A stretch of 64,000 nucleotides of DNA, taken from the NCBI GenBank assembly GCA_036346275.1, contig CM070725.1:45694104-45758103 (forward strand), read 5' to 3'. This document shows positions 12,054 to 22,440 of this stretch, in pieces (within the stretch, counting starts at the first letter, position 1; each line of letters opens with the position of its first letter). The notes beneath the pieces are model-generated. The model ran no database searches. It was not told the DNA's origin and worked only from the letters and a program-made list of their open reading frames with translations. Position numbers and translations under genes: made by a program. The stretch comes from Otatea glauca. Lineage: Eukaryota > Streptophyta > Magnoliopsida > Poales > Poaceae.

Positions 12054-14577
12054 TGAAAGGACAGTGGATGTCGCCTAGATGTGGGGTGAATAGGTGAATT
12101 AAAAACTTTGTAACTAAATGCAGCGGAATAAAAAATTTGTAGCTAAATAAAATCTCCCGAGGGTCTAAGTCCGGAGTGTCCGGGATTTTTATCCGGATAC
12201 TCAAAATGTCCGACCGTATGCAGGTTGAGTCCGGATACTCGGATTGGATCCGAGGGACTCGCACCGGAGTGTCGGGACTTATCTCGGATACTCAAATGTC
12301 CGGACTATCCGGGTTGAAGTCCGGATACTCAGATTAAAACCTCGAAATGAGATTTTAAATCCCTGTAATTTTTCAATAATCTACTTGAATACAAAAGATC
12401 TAAATGCTATCAGGTACTTGGGGATGATGTAGATCTAGAGCCAAACACAACAAGAGAGTAGATCGGGCAATTTCAAGATTCAAAAACAAATACTAAAGCA
12501 AGAGTAAGAAGCAAACTTGGAGACGATGATTTTTCACCCGAAGTTCGGATCCTTGAGGGGATCCTACGTCTCCGTTGAGGCGGCTCGGTCACACTTGAGT
12601 CGGGGTCTCTTTCAACCCTCTTCCTCCCGGTGTTGCACAAATGCACTCGCAGGTCTTCACTCCTTTGATTCCTTCCCTTACGGAGGAGGAACCGGCCTTC
12701 ACAAACTTCCCACGGCCAACCACACAAAGCTCCGGTGGCTCGTAGGCGACCTCCTAGCCGTCTAGGAGTCCTCAACCTCCAAGAGTAACAAATGCTCACG
12801 AAGAACAAGCTTGGAGATGAAATCAAGTGCTCAATCAACTCAAATCTCACTCAACCTAGCACCTCACTTCTCAAATTCTTCCCAACCCTTCTCACCAAGG
12901 GGATCACTTAGATCTAAGGGTAAAGAGGTGTTTTTGGGGCTCAAGAACAAGGGTATAGCACCTCTAATCAACAGGGTAAAAGCCCTCTTTGAAGTGAGGA
13001 AGAAGGTGGCTTTAAATAGAGGTCCCAAAAACTAGCCGTTGGAGACAGCTGCGCACAACCCGGAGACTCCGGATAAATACCCCGGACACTCCGGACTCAA
13101 CCCGGAGTGTCCGGACTAAACACCGGATACTTCGGATTGTCCGAACAGCACTGAGCAGCCCGACGAAAACGAGCATAACTTTTGACTCCGGACTCCGATT
13201 TTAGAGATCTTGGATTCTACCGAAAGCTAACAACGAGGGCTACACAACCAACAAGGTCTCACTACCCAAAACTCAAAGGATAAACACATATATCACAAAG
13301 AATCCAAGAGAGACCTACAACCCTCGCTTTCCGGTACCACCAACACCACTCTCTTTCTAAGATTCACAAGGATGGATCACTTGAGCACTTGACACATCTA
13401 AAAGTCATTCGACATCGCATCCCTCTTAATAGTACGGCAATCCTTAGACTCAAAATAAAACAAAGATAATACAAGTCTAGAAATAGTCACTTGCCGTCTT
13501 CTTTCTTAATGCCGGTGCATGAAGACCTTCACCATATAATTGATGACATCTTCGCCTTGTCCAACTCGACTCGACTCACCTCATGAGACTCTCGTCCTAT
13601 CAACCTTGACTTGATCATCCTCTCTGACGATCTCCACGCCAAGTCGATCCTGACTTAGTCCTCAACTCTTGGTGACACCGCCGTCTTGTTGACATTGGCT
13701 TAACGATCATCCTCCAAGATACCTTGGTCATCATACACATACAGGACCTAATTCTTTCCAATCCACTTATGATAGACATTAGTCCCAAAAACTCAATAGA
13801 TATGAATAAATTGATATTTGTGAACAATTGATTACAACAAGTGTTTCATATAAAGAAGCACAACATAAATGGAAACACTTGACATAAGAAATGTTCTCTA
13901 CTAAGTACATCATGATGAATATGTAATTGATCTATATGCACTAGAGAGATAATTGCCAATATGATGAATCAATTAAATCATGGCAAGGATTACAGTCTTT
14001 ACTTAAATGAAGCACATGATAAAATATACACGAATTGTACATGTGCAAATAATGTTTGGAATAAGAGTAAATATGTGATCCAACACTAGATTAAACTTCA
14101 CTAAGAGAATTGCATGAGAAGATATACAACTAAAACATGCATGCACCAAGTCAATCTATAGCAATATGAAGTTTAACTCTAGTTAATATATGCATACTAA
14201 AAACAAAGCACATAATGAACTCAAATGAATATATATGCACAAATAAATATGACATGAACCAATGTGCATATATATAATCAACATGCTACTTGGAGTTCAC
14301 TATGCATTTGCACGAAAGGAATGCAATAACAAATATAGAAGAGATACCAAAATTGCATACCTTATCTTTGCTTAACCATCCCACTTGATTTTCCTCTAAA
14401 TAGATGAGACTGATACTCAACTAGACAATAACAAGTTAGTCTCATACCAATATAATAATATTAGAGGTTTGTCATTTGTTAAGCACTAAGTTAAGCATTT
14501 ACTCAATTTCATAGATTATCATTATATGTGTTTGTCATTAATCACCAAAATAACATAAGTGCCTAGATGCACTTTCA
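12054..14577 (-). mobile_element. Solo LTR, 2.5 kb, Sirevirus-like (inner insertion 1)
   Basis: On the minus strand it starts TGAAAGTGCATCTAGGC and ends ACATCCACTGTCCTTTCA, giving TG...CA ends. The flanking pentamers are ATCGT (12049-12053) and ATTGT (14578-14582), a 5 bp duplication with one mismatch. The end phrase 'attcaccccacatctagg' is typical of long copia LTRs of the Sirevirus type. It carries many 'ccggagtgtccgg'/'ccggacactccgg' palindromic motifs (about 12165-12330 and 13057-13150) and an 'aacggctagtttt' segment. No internal domain or second LTR is present. Confidence 0.8.
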
Positions 14578-15632
14578 ATTGTCCTCGCCTCATCGTGGAT
14601 CGTCCTCTACACCGCAGTCGTAGTAGCGTCACCGTAGTAGTCCACACGTCCAGGGATGGAACGTCGTGCGTCGGTGTGCAAGCACCTGGTCGCTCAGCAA
14701 GGGCAGCGAGAGGAGGAGGCTAGGGTTTCGGGTGAAACACTTCTAAATCGTGAAAAGCACACCCTGCGCCCACCCTCCTTCACTCCTTATATAGCCACGG
14801 GATGAAACCCTAAACCATGGCCCATTAGTGCGCTAAGCCCACGAGGTCCATTAATTACGGATCCAATGCAAATTAATGCGTTCCAGCCCATTAAGTGTGT
14901 GACCCTGCAGGTTCACGTACATTTGGACATGGATCCAGAAAACTCCTTTTCAATCCAATAGTTGGTAGCGGCTCCTTGCAAATTATGCCAACTCCCAAAC
15001 ATACTATGATCAAATCGGACAGAACCTATCAAAAGTACTCATGTAATAATCCCTTTGCCAAGTATATGAAGATTGAACTCACGGCGAGAAGCATGTCATC
15101 CTTTGATGATTCAATCCATCTCTCGTATCCGTGATATATTAATAAGTTGTGATTGACCCCTCAATCACGGCATGGCCATGCACTTCCTTAATCATATCAC
15201 ACGAGTGGCCTTGTCATATATCTCGGTTTCATTGGAGTGGCAAATTCCGTCTTGACTGCTCACTTCCCTCTGCACGTTTTATAGTAAACATGAAAGCTAC
15301 CTTTATAACTATCCGGTTAGGAAGTAGTGTTTAATAGCCCCAAGGAAAACTATTACACATGTAGGGAATATGACAATCTCAGGTCTAAGGATCATACATC
15401 TACTATGTATGAGATACACTGATGACACATAAGAATGTAACATTCTCGCAGTGTCCCATTGCGGGTCTATCTAACCCATGTTCTTCAACATGCGTCCATA
15501 ATGTATAGATGATATCTCCATATCCCATGATCTATGAAGCATGATCATCGATCACTACATGTGCTGATCTATTCATCGTTTTCCTATACGATGATATCCG
15601 ATCAGAGATATTTATCGAATTACATCAATAAG

Positions 15633-16491
15633 TGACGAATACTCATACCAGGTGTACCCCAACGGCCCAGGGTAACAAGCAGGCTGCCCCAAGCCCATTA
15701 CCGACCAAAGGACCCGTAGGACCACAAAGAACGCCCCTCCCCGACCGATCAGGACGAGCGTCCCCGACCAAGTAGGGCTCTCGACCCCCGCGGCGGGTCG
15801 GGATCCTCCGACTCCGACCAAATTAAGGCAACCTCCGCCAAGGGCCACGTGTCAAAGCCTCCACCGGTCTACGGCCGCGTGCCCCGCGGACGGGGACAAT
15901 CGAAGTGACTGTACGGGAGCAGGTGGCTCTTTCCCAAGATGGCATAAATGGCTGCTGAAGTCAAGCTTCCAGTCCCATCAACCAGTCACGTACAATACGA
16001 AGGTACGCTCCCTCCCGAGGCAGTACCAACGTTATACACTGCAACGTCAACACTCGTCAAGCTCATAGAAGGCAGGTGCGCCATTTCCCGTCGAAGCGGC
16101 TAACTGCCCTGCCCAACGGGACTACCGACCCGGCGTGGGCAAGGCAAGAAGTGACCAGTCGCCAGAATGAAGGACCGAAGCTCTTAGCATAGGCCACCTC
16201 CCCTTTTCCAAATGTAACCTGCCCTTTCTTACTATATAAAGGGGGGCAGGAGCCCCTGACGAGGGAGGGACGGACACAGACAGAGAAAAAGATGAAGGAC
16301 GAGTTTTTTCTTGTAAACGCTGTGCAGCCATTTGCACTAAAAGCAATACAATACCACCACACGAACTGGAGTAGGGACATTCGGCCCGAACCAGTATACA
16401 CCTTGAACTCTCAAGTCTAACCATTCAGGGACAGGGAACACATGGCCCCTTAAGACTACAAATTTACTTGCCGGTGCTCGAAACGCCGACA
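15633..16491 (-). mobile_element. Solo LTR, 859 bp, gypsy-like (inner insertion 2)
   Basis: On the minus strand it starts TGTCGGCGTTTCGAGCACC and ends GTATGAGTATTCGTCA. A perfect 5 bp target duplication, ATAAG, flanks it (15628-15632 and 16492-16496). The start TGTCGGCGTTTCGA is common to a group of grass gypsy LTRs. A TATA-like 'ccctttatatagt' occurs near 16225 on the minus strand. It is a clean solo LTR inside the copia-like layer. Confidence 0.85.
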
Positions 16492-18615
16492 ATAAGTAAA
16501 AAGCTTTATAAGCAAGTTACATACTTGTTGATCAATACAATGATATACATTTACTGGACCAATAATCATATTATTATTCATAAACATAGTCATGTTACAA
16601 TCATCTAAATGATTGCCTCAAGGGCATAACACTAATAGAGGACACTACTACTCGTTGGCTACCAGGGTTGGAGATCTAATACTGGATTAGCGATAAACGT
16701 TCTGGAGCCTCTGTGGTGGAGGCCGTTATGGGTAAAGTGATACGAACCTGCACAGGGTTAAAATCTTGAATTCAAGCATGTCTCCTGGATTGGAGGCTAC
16801 GGAAGCTAAGTCTGCCTCATATACGAATGCAATAGCTATTTTCATATTTTAAAATATCCGACCCTTAAAGAAAACCAAAAATCTATATTCTGTAAAAAGG
16901 GATTTTGAGAGAAGGTGAGAATGGCTGGATTTGAGAGGAAAATTCATATCTGCATTTGTTATTAATGCTTGCTGAGTACTTTTGTACTCACTCTTGCTAA
17001 ATCCCTCTTTTCTAGAGTTTGGCTCCGGTGTTCAAGCAGATGATTGGGTGGACGAGGCAACATAGTTCTACCAGATGGAATAGAGGGGAGGACTAGCCGT
17101 GCAAGGCTTTGTCAGTCTTTTGGTGTAATAGCATCTATGTTATGTCCTTTCGATGTAAAGGGATCAGAAGTATAATTATATGATGGACATATAGCCCCGC
17201 GGGCTTGGTTTGTAATATATTTACATTCAGTCTCTAATTATTATTCTGTTGCAACACTTTAAACACGGTGTACTAACTGATAAAATATCGAGTGCGCTCA
17301 ATATTTTGATTAGCTAGTATGCCGAGATTTACGTAATTATCTCAGAGTGATGACAGTTCGTCTGTCGTTACCCTGAGCTAATTATACGGGTCGCCACAAT
17401 AATACACAATACCTGTTGTGCATCATAAGCAACTCCAGCTCAGAAACATTGTGGACTACAAACTTCTTGAATTTGTTGGGAAGGTAATGCCTGGTCTTCT
17501 TGTCAGAACCATAACCAATGTTGGGCGTCAAGGTGCATCCCTTGAACTTTCTCCTGACACGGGAATCAATACCCTTTGGCCTGCGCCAGCTTGGCTGCAA
17601 ACAAGGAGAAGTGAAAATTGCTCAGTTCAAGCACAACATAAGCATTACTAAATGAGATGACATGTCTACAAAGAAGACACGCAGCTTCAGCATTTCAAAA
17701 ATCCAAAAATCACAGGTTCTATCATACATCATCCAATGCCAGTCACAAACAAGGCTACAACTACAGGCAGCCACAACTTCATTTTTAAATAAGGTCTCAC
17801 TTGTAAAACAAATTTTAGCAAATGGTATACTATGCACTCAACGGATAATTGGGACAGAAAAAATAAGAATATAATGCTACACTCGAGAAAATGCCACTTG
17901 AAGCTACATTTATATATAACAGAAAAATAACTTGTTTCACTGAAAGGACCAGACAAGAAGGAATTGATCATGCTGAAAACAGGATTTTCTTAAGCAGCCA
18001 CTGGGCAAGGAAGTGTCAGGAGAAGTCTAGGCAAGCATTCAGACTCAGAATGAAGCCCACGCCTTTTTATCCAGCCCACTTCATAAAACCACGTAGTAAT
18101 TGCTGTAGAAGAGGTTGCGAGAGCCACATTGCTATACTAATGCAAGGGCTAGGGCCTCCCTTCCTTTACTCCCAATGTTCACTTACGAAAATGTTTTCTT
18201 ACTCAGACCTTTTACTAAGACATCATTTCCTTTCATTCAGAAATCTTGACCATAAAAAATGAAATAAAAGATTTATCCAACACAATTTTTTTTTTTGCAA
18301 TTTTGTCCCATTTCAAGGATTACGCCAAGTGGAATAAGCAAGTTTGATCTAACATGCAGTATTTAGTTATGTTTTTTTTTCAAATGGTGTTTCTACTTCT
18401 GCTCAAAGCAACACAACACATTTCTATAGCTATATGTGCCAAGCCAACTACCTTGCACAAGAATCAACTTGAAACAGTGAGCCGTTCGCTGACTCCAATA
18501 CTCCACACACACTCCTTCCATTTTACAGTACCATTGCCCAAACTACAATGAAAAATACAAGGCATAAACCACCTACGCATCAGAGGTTCATAGCCACTAC
18601 ACATCAGTCCACTTG

Positions 18616-19131
18616 ACATTATATCCTCATAATCTAGTAAAAGAAGCTACGACCTGTACTACAAATATCTGAGCGCCAAGAACGAGCGTTTTGGAGGAGA
18701 AGCTATCACCTTGAGGCACTTGTAGCGGTCGCTCTGGGGCCTCTTGAACTGCTTGACCCGCTTCTTCACGATGCTATTTGTCAGCAGCAGCACTGTCATC
18801 TCTTCTGATCTACCACCAAAAAACAACGCGCATCAGCTAGAATTAGATCAAAAAGATCAAATCACGCGAGACATTATATCCTCATAATCTAGTAAAAGAA
18901 GCTACGACCTGTACTACAAATATCTGAGCGCCAAGAACGAGCGTTTTGGAGGAGAAGCTATCACCTTGAGGCACTTGTAGCGGTCGCTCTGGGGCCTCTT
19001 GAACTGCTTGACCCGCTTCTTCACGATGCTATTTGTCAGCAGCAGCACTGTCATCTCTTCTGATCTACCACCAAAAAACAACGCGCATCAGCTAGAATTA
19101 GATCAAAAAGATCAAATCAAAATCACGCGAG
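18616..19131 (-). repeat. 255 bp tandem duplication containing eL32 exon 1
   Basis: Two almost identical copies lie head to tail at 18616-18870 and 18871-19131; the second has a 6 bp addition near its right end. Each holds the 90 bp exon 1 coding block (18710-18799 and 18965-19054) with the same start codon, the same GTGATAG donor and the same 5' leader or acceptor sequence. The near-identity shows that the event is recent compared with the decay of exon 3. Confidence 0.95.
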
Positions 19132-19268
19132 AAAACGAGGTGGAAGCTATGCTACGAGCTGCTTGATACCTTTGAAAGCTCACAACCCTAACCCTAACAT
19201 GGAGTGGGGAGGAGGAAGAACGGCGCGACGGCGGCAATGTTGGATTGCAAGGGGACGCACACATTATA
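19132..19268 (-). promoter_or_regulatory. eL32 5' flank with telo-box repeats
   Basis: The plus strand reads 'aaccctaaccctaac' at about 19185-19199, a doubled telo-box, a motif commonly found in promoters of plant ribosomal-protein and translation genes. It lies about 130 bp upstream of the outer start codon copy. The hAT insertion begins directly after it, at 19277. Confidence 0.5.
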
Positions 19269-19276
19269 TCCTCTCC

Positions 19277-22200
19277 TAGAGATGGCCAAACGGGCGGCCG
19301 AGGCACGGTACTGTTGGCCAGCTCGAAGCGGCACGGCCTACTAGCCCGTGTCGTGCTTGGGCCGGCACGGCACGACCCGACACGGTTAGGCACATCATTG
19401 CCCGTTTAATTTAAAAAATAGCTATTTTATAGCCGTTGGAGGCTTAAAAAAATCGAAAAAAAAATCCCGAATTTTTTCTATAAATAGTGACTACCCCCAT
19501 TTCCACACCAGCAATCTTGCATTCTATTTTATTAATTCTCTTGTGGAAATTCTTTTACTCTTGGTGATAATTTGAAAAAATTCAAAATAGTTTTGCCAAA
19601 AATCCAAAAATTCGAAATTCGGCCTCGGGCTTCTGTCAAGAAATCAACGTGATAATTGTGATTTATTTTTTCATTTTGTTAGTATTTTAAATCGTATTTT
19701 AGTATTAATAGCGTAATTATTTATTGTAGTTTGCTTTATGGAGCACGGGGATTTTCTGTCGTTCCCAGCTTCTAATTTCGTGATTTCACCCGAGGAGCTT
19801 CTTGCATCATATGAAGCGCAAGAAGCTGCAGGAGTTGTGCCATCCTCAGGCTCTACAAGTGCTACTGAGTTGGCAAGCACCGGGGCGAAAAGAACAAGGC
19901 GCAGTACATCGAGAGTCTGGGAAGATTTCGAGCACATTTTTGAGACATCAGACGACGTCAAGAGCAGGTATACTGTTTGTAAATATTGTAAGTATAAATT
20001 AACTGCGAAATCTTCAGGTGGAACGGGGCACTTGAAGAGGCATGCTGAGAGTTGTAGAAAAAAGCGGGGATGGCTTTGAGACAGACGCAGCTGCAATACA
20101 ACCTCGACGGTACAGTACGTAACTGGGACTACAATCCTGAGGTAGCTCATGAATCTTTTTGTCGTTTAATCGCTTCTCAAGATCTTACTTTAAACTTTGG
20201 TGAATTAGCTGCGTTTGAAAACTATATTATGACCGCTCATAATCATAGGTTTTCTGCAGTTTCTAGACAGACAACAACTAGAGATTTGATTAAATATTAT
20301 AATAAATGTCGCAATAACCTAAAAGAAAAATTTAGTACCTGTACTTTTTCTGTGTATTTGACATCTGATATATAGAGTGGTAGAGCTAAAGATGATTACC
20401 TTAGTGTAGTTGCTCATTATGTAAACGATAATTGGCAACTAGAAAAGAGAATTATAGGATTCAAATTAATTGATGTAGCACACACTGGTAAAAATATTGA
20501 TGATTGTATTGTAAAAGTTGTGAAAGATTTTGGTCTTAGTGATAAGATTTTTACAATAACATTAGATAATACTTCTGCAAATACTTCTGCCATGAACATT
20601 CTTACTCCACTTTTCAATTCCTGTGCTGAATCTTTCTTATTACATCAGCGTTGTGTTTGCCATATTATTAATCTTATAGTTAAATTTGGTTTGAAGAGGT
20701 TAGATCAGTATTTTGGACCTTTTCGCACTGCAATATCTTACTTAAATTATTCTAATTAACGAGTAGCAGCATTTAAGACTTATTGTATTGCAATGAATGT
20801 GCATCCGCGTAAGTTTGGTTTGGATATGCTTGTTAGATGGAACTCTACTTACTTGATGTTTAAGAATCTCATACCATATGAGAGCATATTTTCTGTTTTT
20901 ATTACACGCACTGTCGTACACGGGATAGTCAACCGCTACTCACAGAGTAACATTGGTATATTGCTAAATACTTGCTGTCATTTCTAGAACTTTTTAATCT
21001 ACTGTTGCTTTATCTGGAGTTTATTACGCAACCTCTTCTTTAATTGTGCAACATATTTTAGAAATTGCTACCCACTTAAAGAGCCACGAAAATGATAATA
21101 TCTTGCGTGAAATTGTTTATGCTATGAAAACTAAAATTTTGAAATATTGGCAAAAAAATCCTATGTTATATGCATTTGCATTTATTTTAGATTCTAGAGC
21201 TAAAGTTCGAGGATTCTCTAATGTTCTCTCACTTCTAAGTGATGCGGTAGGTACTAATTATTCTAGTTATTTTTCAAATATCTGTGCTAACTTATCTCAA
21301 GTTTATGATAAGTATGATCGGAAGTTTGCTTGAGATCGCATGCAGCGATCTCCACCAGCACCCACAACAGGTAAGAAGAAAACTGTGTGGAGAAAGATAT
21401 GGGGTGCAGGTGGCTCTTCCTCAAGGAGTTCGACTACATCAACGATAAGGACGGACACATCAAGTGGTGGGGAGCTAGCTGCCTATCTCAACAGCGACAC
21501 TGTCAACTACCAAGAGCAGCAAGAGAAGGACTTCAGCATTTTGCAGTGGTGGCACGAGCACAATATAACATATCCGGTGCTTTCCATATTAGCACGGGGT
21601 GTGTTAACAGTTCCTGTCTCCATGGTTTCTTCAGAGTTTGCTTTCAGTCTATCCGGAAGAATAATCGAGGAGAGAAGAACAAATCTGATAAGTAAGATGG
21701 TGAAAATACTTCTCACTGTGAAAGATTGGTAACAAGATGATCAATGAGCTCAATATACTATAAAAATGCTGAGCTGACGGAGGCGTTCGAAAATCTTTAT
21801 CTAGATAATGAGGAAGAATAATTATAATCTTCACTTTTTCCTGTATCATTGATCTATAGGTTGTACTCTTTTTTCTTTGCCAAGGTTTTCTTGTGTTGAG
21901 TTTTTACCTGGCAAAGTTTTTAACGATGCAACCAAACATCAATAAAGCTCATTATTTATTTCAAATTATTTGTCTCATTTTAGAATTTATCTCATATTTT
22001 AGATTTTTGTTAATTTATATATATATATATATATATTTAAAAAAATTTCTACATCCTTCAAGTTTTTCTAATTATTCTAAATTTATTTTATTTTTATGAT
22101 TTTTTCATACTTTTTTTTTGCATTTTTTCATACTTTTTCTATTTTTTCTTTTTTTTGAATTTTTTTTGGCTCTAACGGCCGGCCCGTTAGTCTCGGGATC

Positions 22201-22299
22201 ATTCTTGGGTCGTCTTCTCGGCACGACCTGTTTAGTAGCCGAGTCAAAACGGACTTGTCTTTTTTTAATCAGGCCGGGCTGCTCGTTTGGCCCCCTCTG
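19277..22299 (+). mobile_element. hAT-superfamily DNA transposon with TIRs and 8 bp TSD
   Basis: The left terminus is TAGAGATGGCCAAACGGGC and the right terminus reads as its inverted form (CAGAGGGGGCCAAACGAGC on the minus strand). The flanking octamers are TCCTCTCC (19269-19276) and TTCTCTCC (22300-22307), matching at seven of eight positions. Both subterminal regions are rich in 'ggcacgac' and 'gggccg' motifs. A hAT transposase remnant fills the middle. The length is 3,023 bp. It sits between the divergent eL32 and PPR genes. Confidence 0.92.
19738..21821 (+). pseudogene. hAT transposase (BED finger, RNase H-like core, dimerisation domain), decayed
   Basis: Transposases of this family excise and insert the element by a cut-and-paste mechanism in the nucleus. 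The N-terminal frame (19738-20079) has a BED zinc finger: SRVWEDFE, then CKYCKYKL and GHLKRHAESC. A frameshift follows near 20065. The next part (from 20070) matches the hAT core (NWDYNPEVAH, VYLTSDI) and stops at a TAG near 20373 where the family has a Trp before SGRAKDDYLS. Further stops occur near 20757 and 20985. The C-terminal dimerisation segment (about 21470-21732) has ITYPVLSILARGVLTVPVS and FAFSLSGRIIEERRT, and a short tail ending AFENLYLDNEEE lies at 21768-21821. It is non-functional. Confidence 0.9.
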
Positions 22300-22307
22300 T
22301 TCTCTCC

Positions 22308-22440
22308 AAACCCTAGATAAGTGGGCCCTATGGGCCGGTAAACCAAAGGCCCATGTAATCCATTGGTCTTCTTCATCACTGAGCCCACCTCCACCTTAAG
22401 CTCGCGAGAAATCGCGGTGTGGACGCAGCCTAGGCGAGCC
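22308..22440 (+). promoter_or_regulatory. PPR gene promoter/leader with telo-box and site II-like elements
   Basis: AAACCCTAG lies at 22308-22316, immediately after the hAT target duplication, followed by 'gtgggccctatgggccgg' and 'aaggcccatg' (TGGGCC/GGCCCA site II-like motifs) within the next 50 bases. This motif pair is known from promoters of plant genes for organelle and ribosome biogenesis. The hAT insertion has left only about 130 bp of native sequence upstream of the start codon. Confidence 0.55.

Larger units (their letters stand above)
11973..16629 (-). mobile_element. Copia-like LTR remnant, itself interrupted by two solo LTRs
   Basis: On the minus strand this layer begins near TTATGCCCTTGAGGC and ends near GGATTCCGCAACTGCGC, resembling termini of some grass copia LTRs. 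It is flanked by the pentamer CACTA on both sides (11968-11972 and 16630-16634). The termini do not show clean TG and CA, so the boundaries are tentative. A promoter-like 'ccttatatagcc' lies near 14785. The net length without the two inserted LTRs is about 1.26 kb. Confidence 0.4.
9568..17398. mobile_element. Nested LTR-retroelement insertion in eL32 intron 2
   Basis: The insertion begins TGTGATAAACCGGGG and ends GGGTCGCCACA, with flanking pentamers ATAAG (9563-9567) and ATAAT (17399-17403) that fit a slightly diverged 5 bp target duplication. Inside are two smaller solo LTRs with their own duplications and a third LTR-like layer. Subtracting these leaves roughly 3.1 kb, a plausible length for a chromovirus-type gypsy solo LTR, and text such as 'acttttgtactcactc' near 16980 supports that family. 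No gag or pol coding was seen. It lies 14 bp inside the intron from the exon 2 donor. Confidence 0.65.
9264..18799 (-). pseudogene. RPL32: 60S ribosomal protein eL32 (RPL32), frameshifted, with a giant intron 2
   Basis: eL32 is a cytosolic large-subunit ribosomal protein, normally about 133 residues. Exon 1 is 18799-18710 (30 codons, with VKKRVKQFKRP and SDRYKCLK), exon 2 is 17594-17413 (WRRPKGIDSRVRRKFKGC, NIGYGSDKKTRHYLP, VVHNVSELELLMMHN), and exon 3 is 9400-9264 (VSTKKRKEIVERAAQLD ... RLRSQEDE, stop). All splice sites are GT-AG and the phases agree. Removing one 7 bp tandem duplication in exon 3 (TGCCGAC/TGCCGAT, near 9378-9391) gives exactly 133 codons; as it stands the frame shifts after TYCAD. 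Exon 1 departs from the conserved plant start (MTVLLLTNS). Intron 1 is 1.1 kb. Intron 2 is 8.0 kb, of which 7.8 kb is inserted LTR-element DNA, leaving a native intron of about 180 bp. The gene is very likely inactive, although the homology is certain. Confidence 0.9.

Noticed and set aside
17595..18709. Possible intronic snoRNA in eL32 intron 1
   Set aside because: Ribosomal-protein introns often host snoRNAs, but no C box (RTGATGA) paired with a D box and terminal stem could be found on the minus strand.
22363..22440. Upstream in-frame start for the PPR protein
   Set aside because: The first 26 residues would come from the promoter/leader carrying site II-like motifs; the start at 22441 gives a normal transit peptide.
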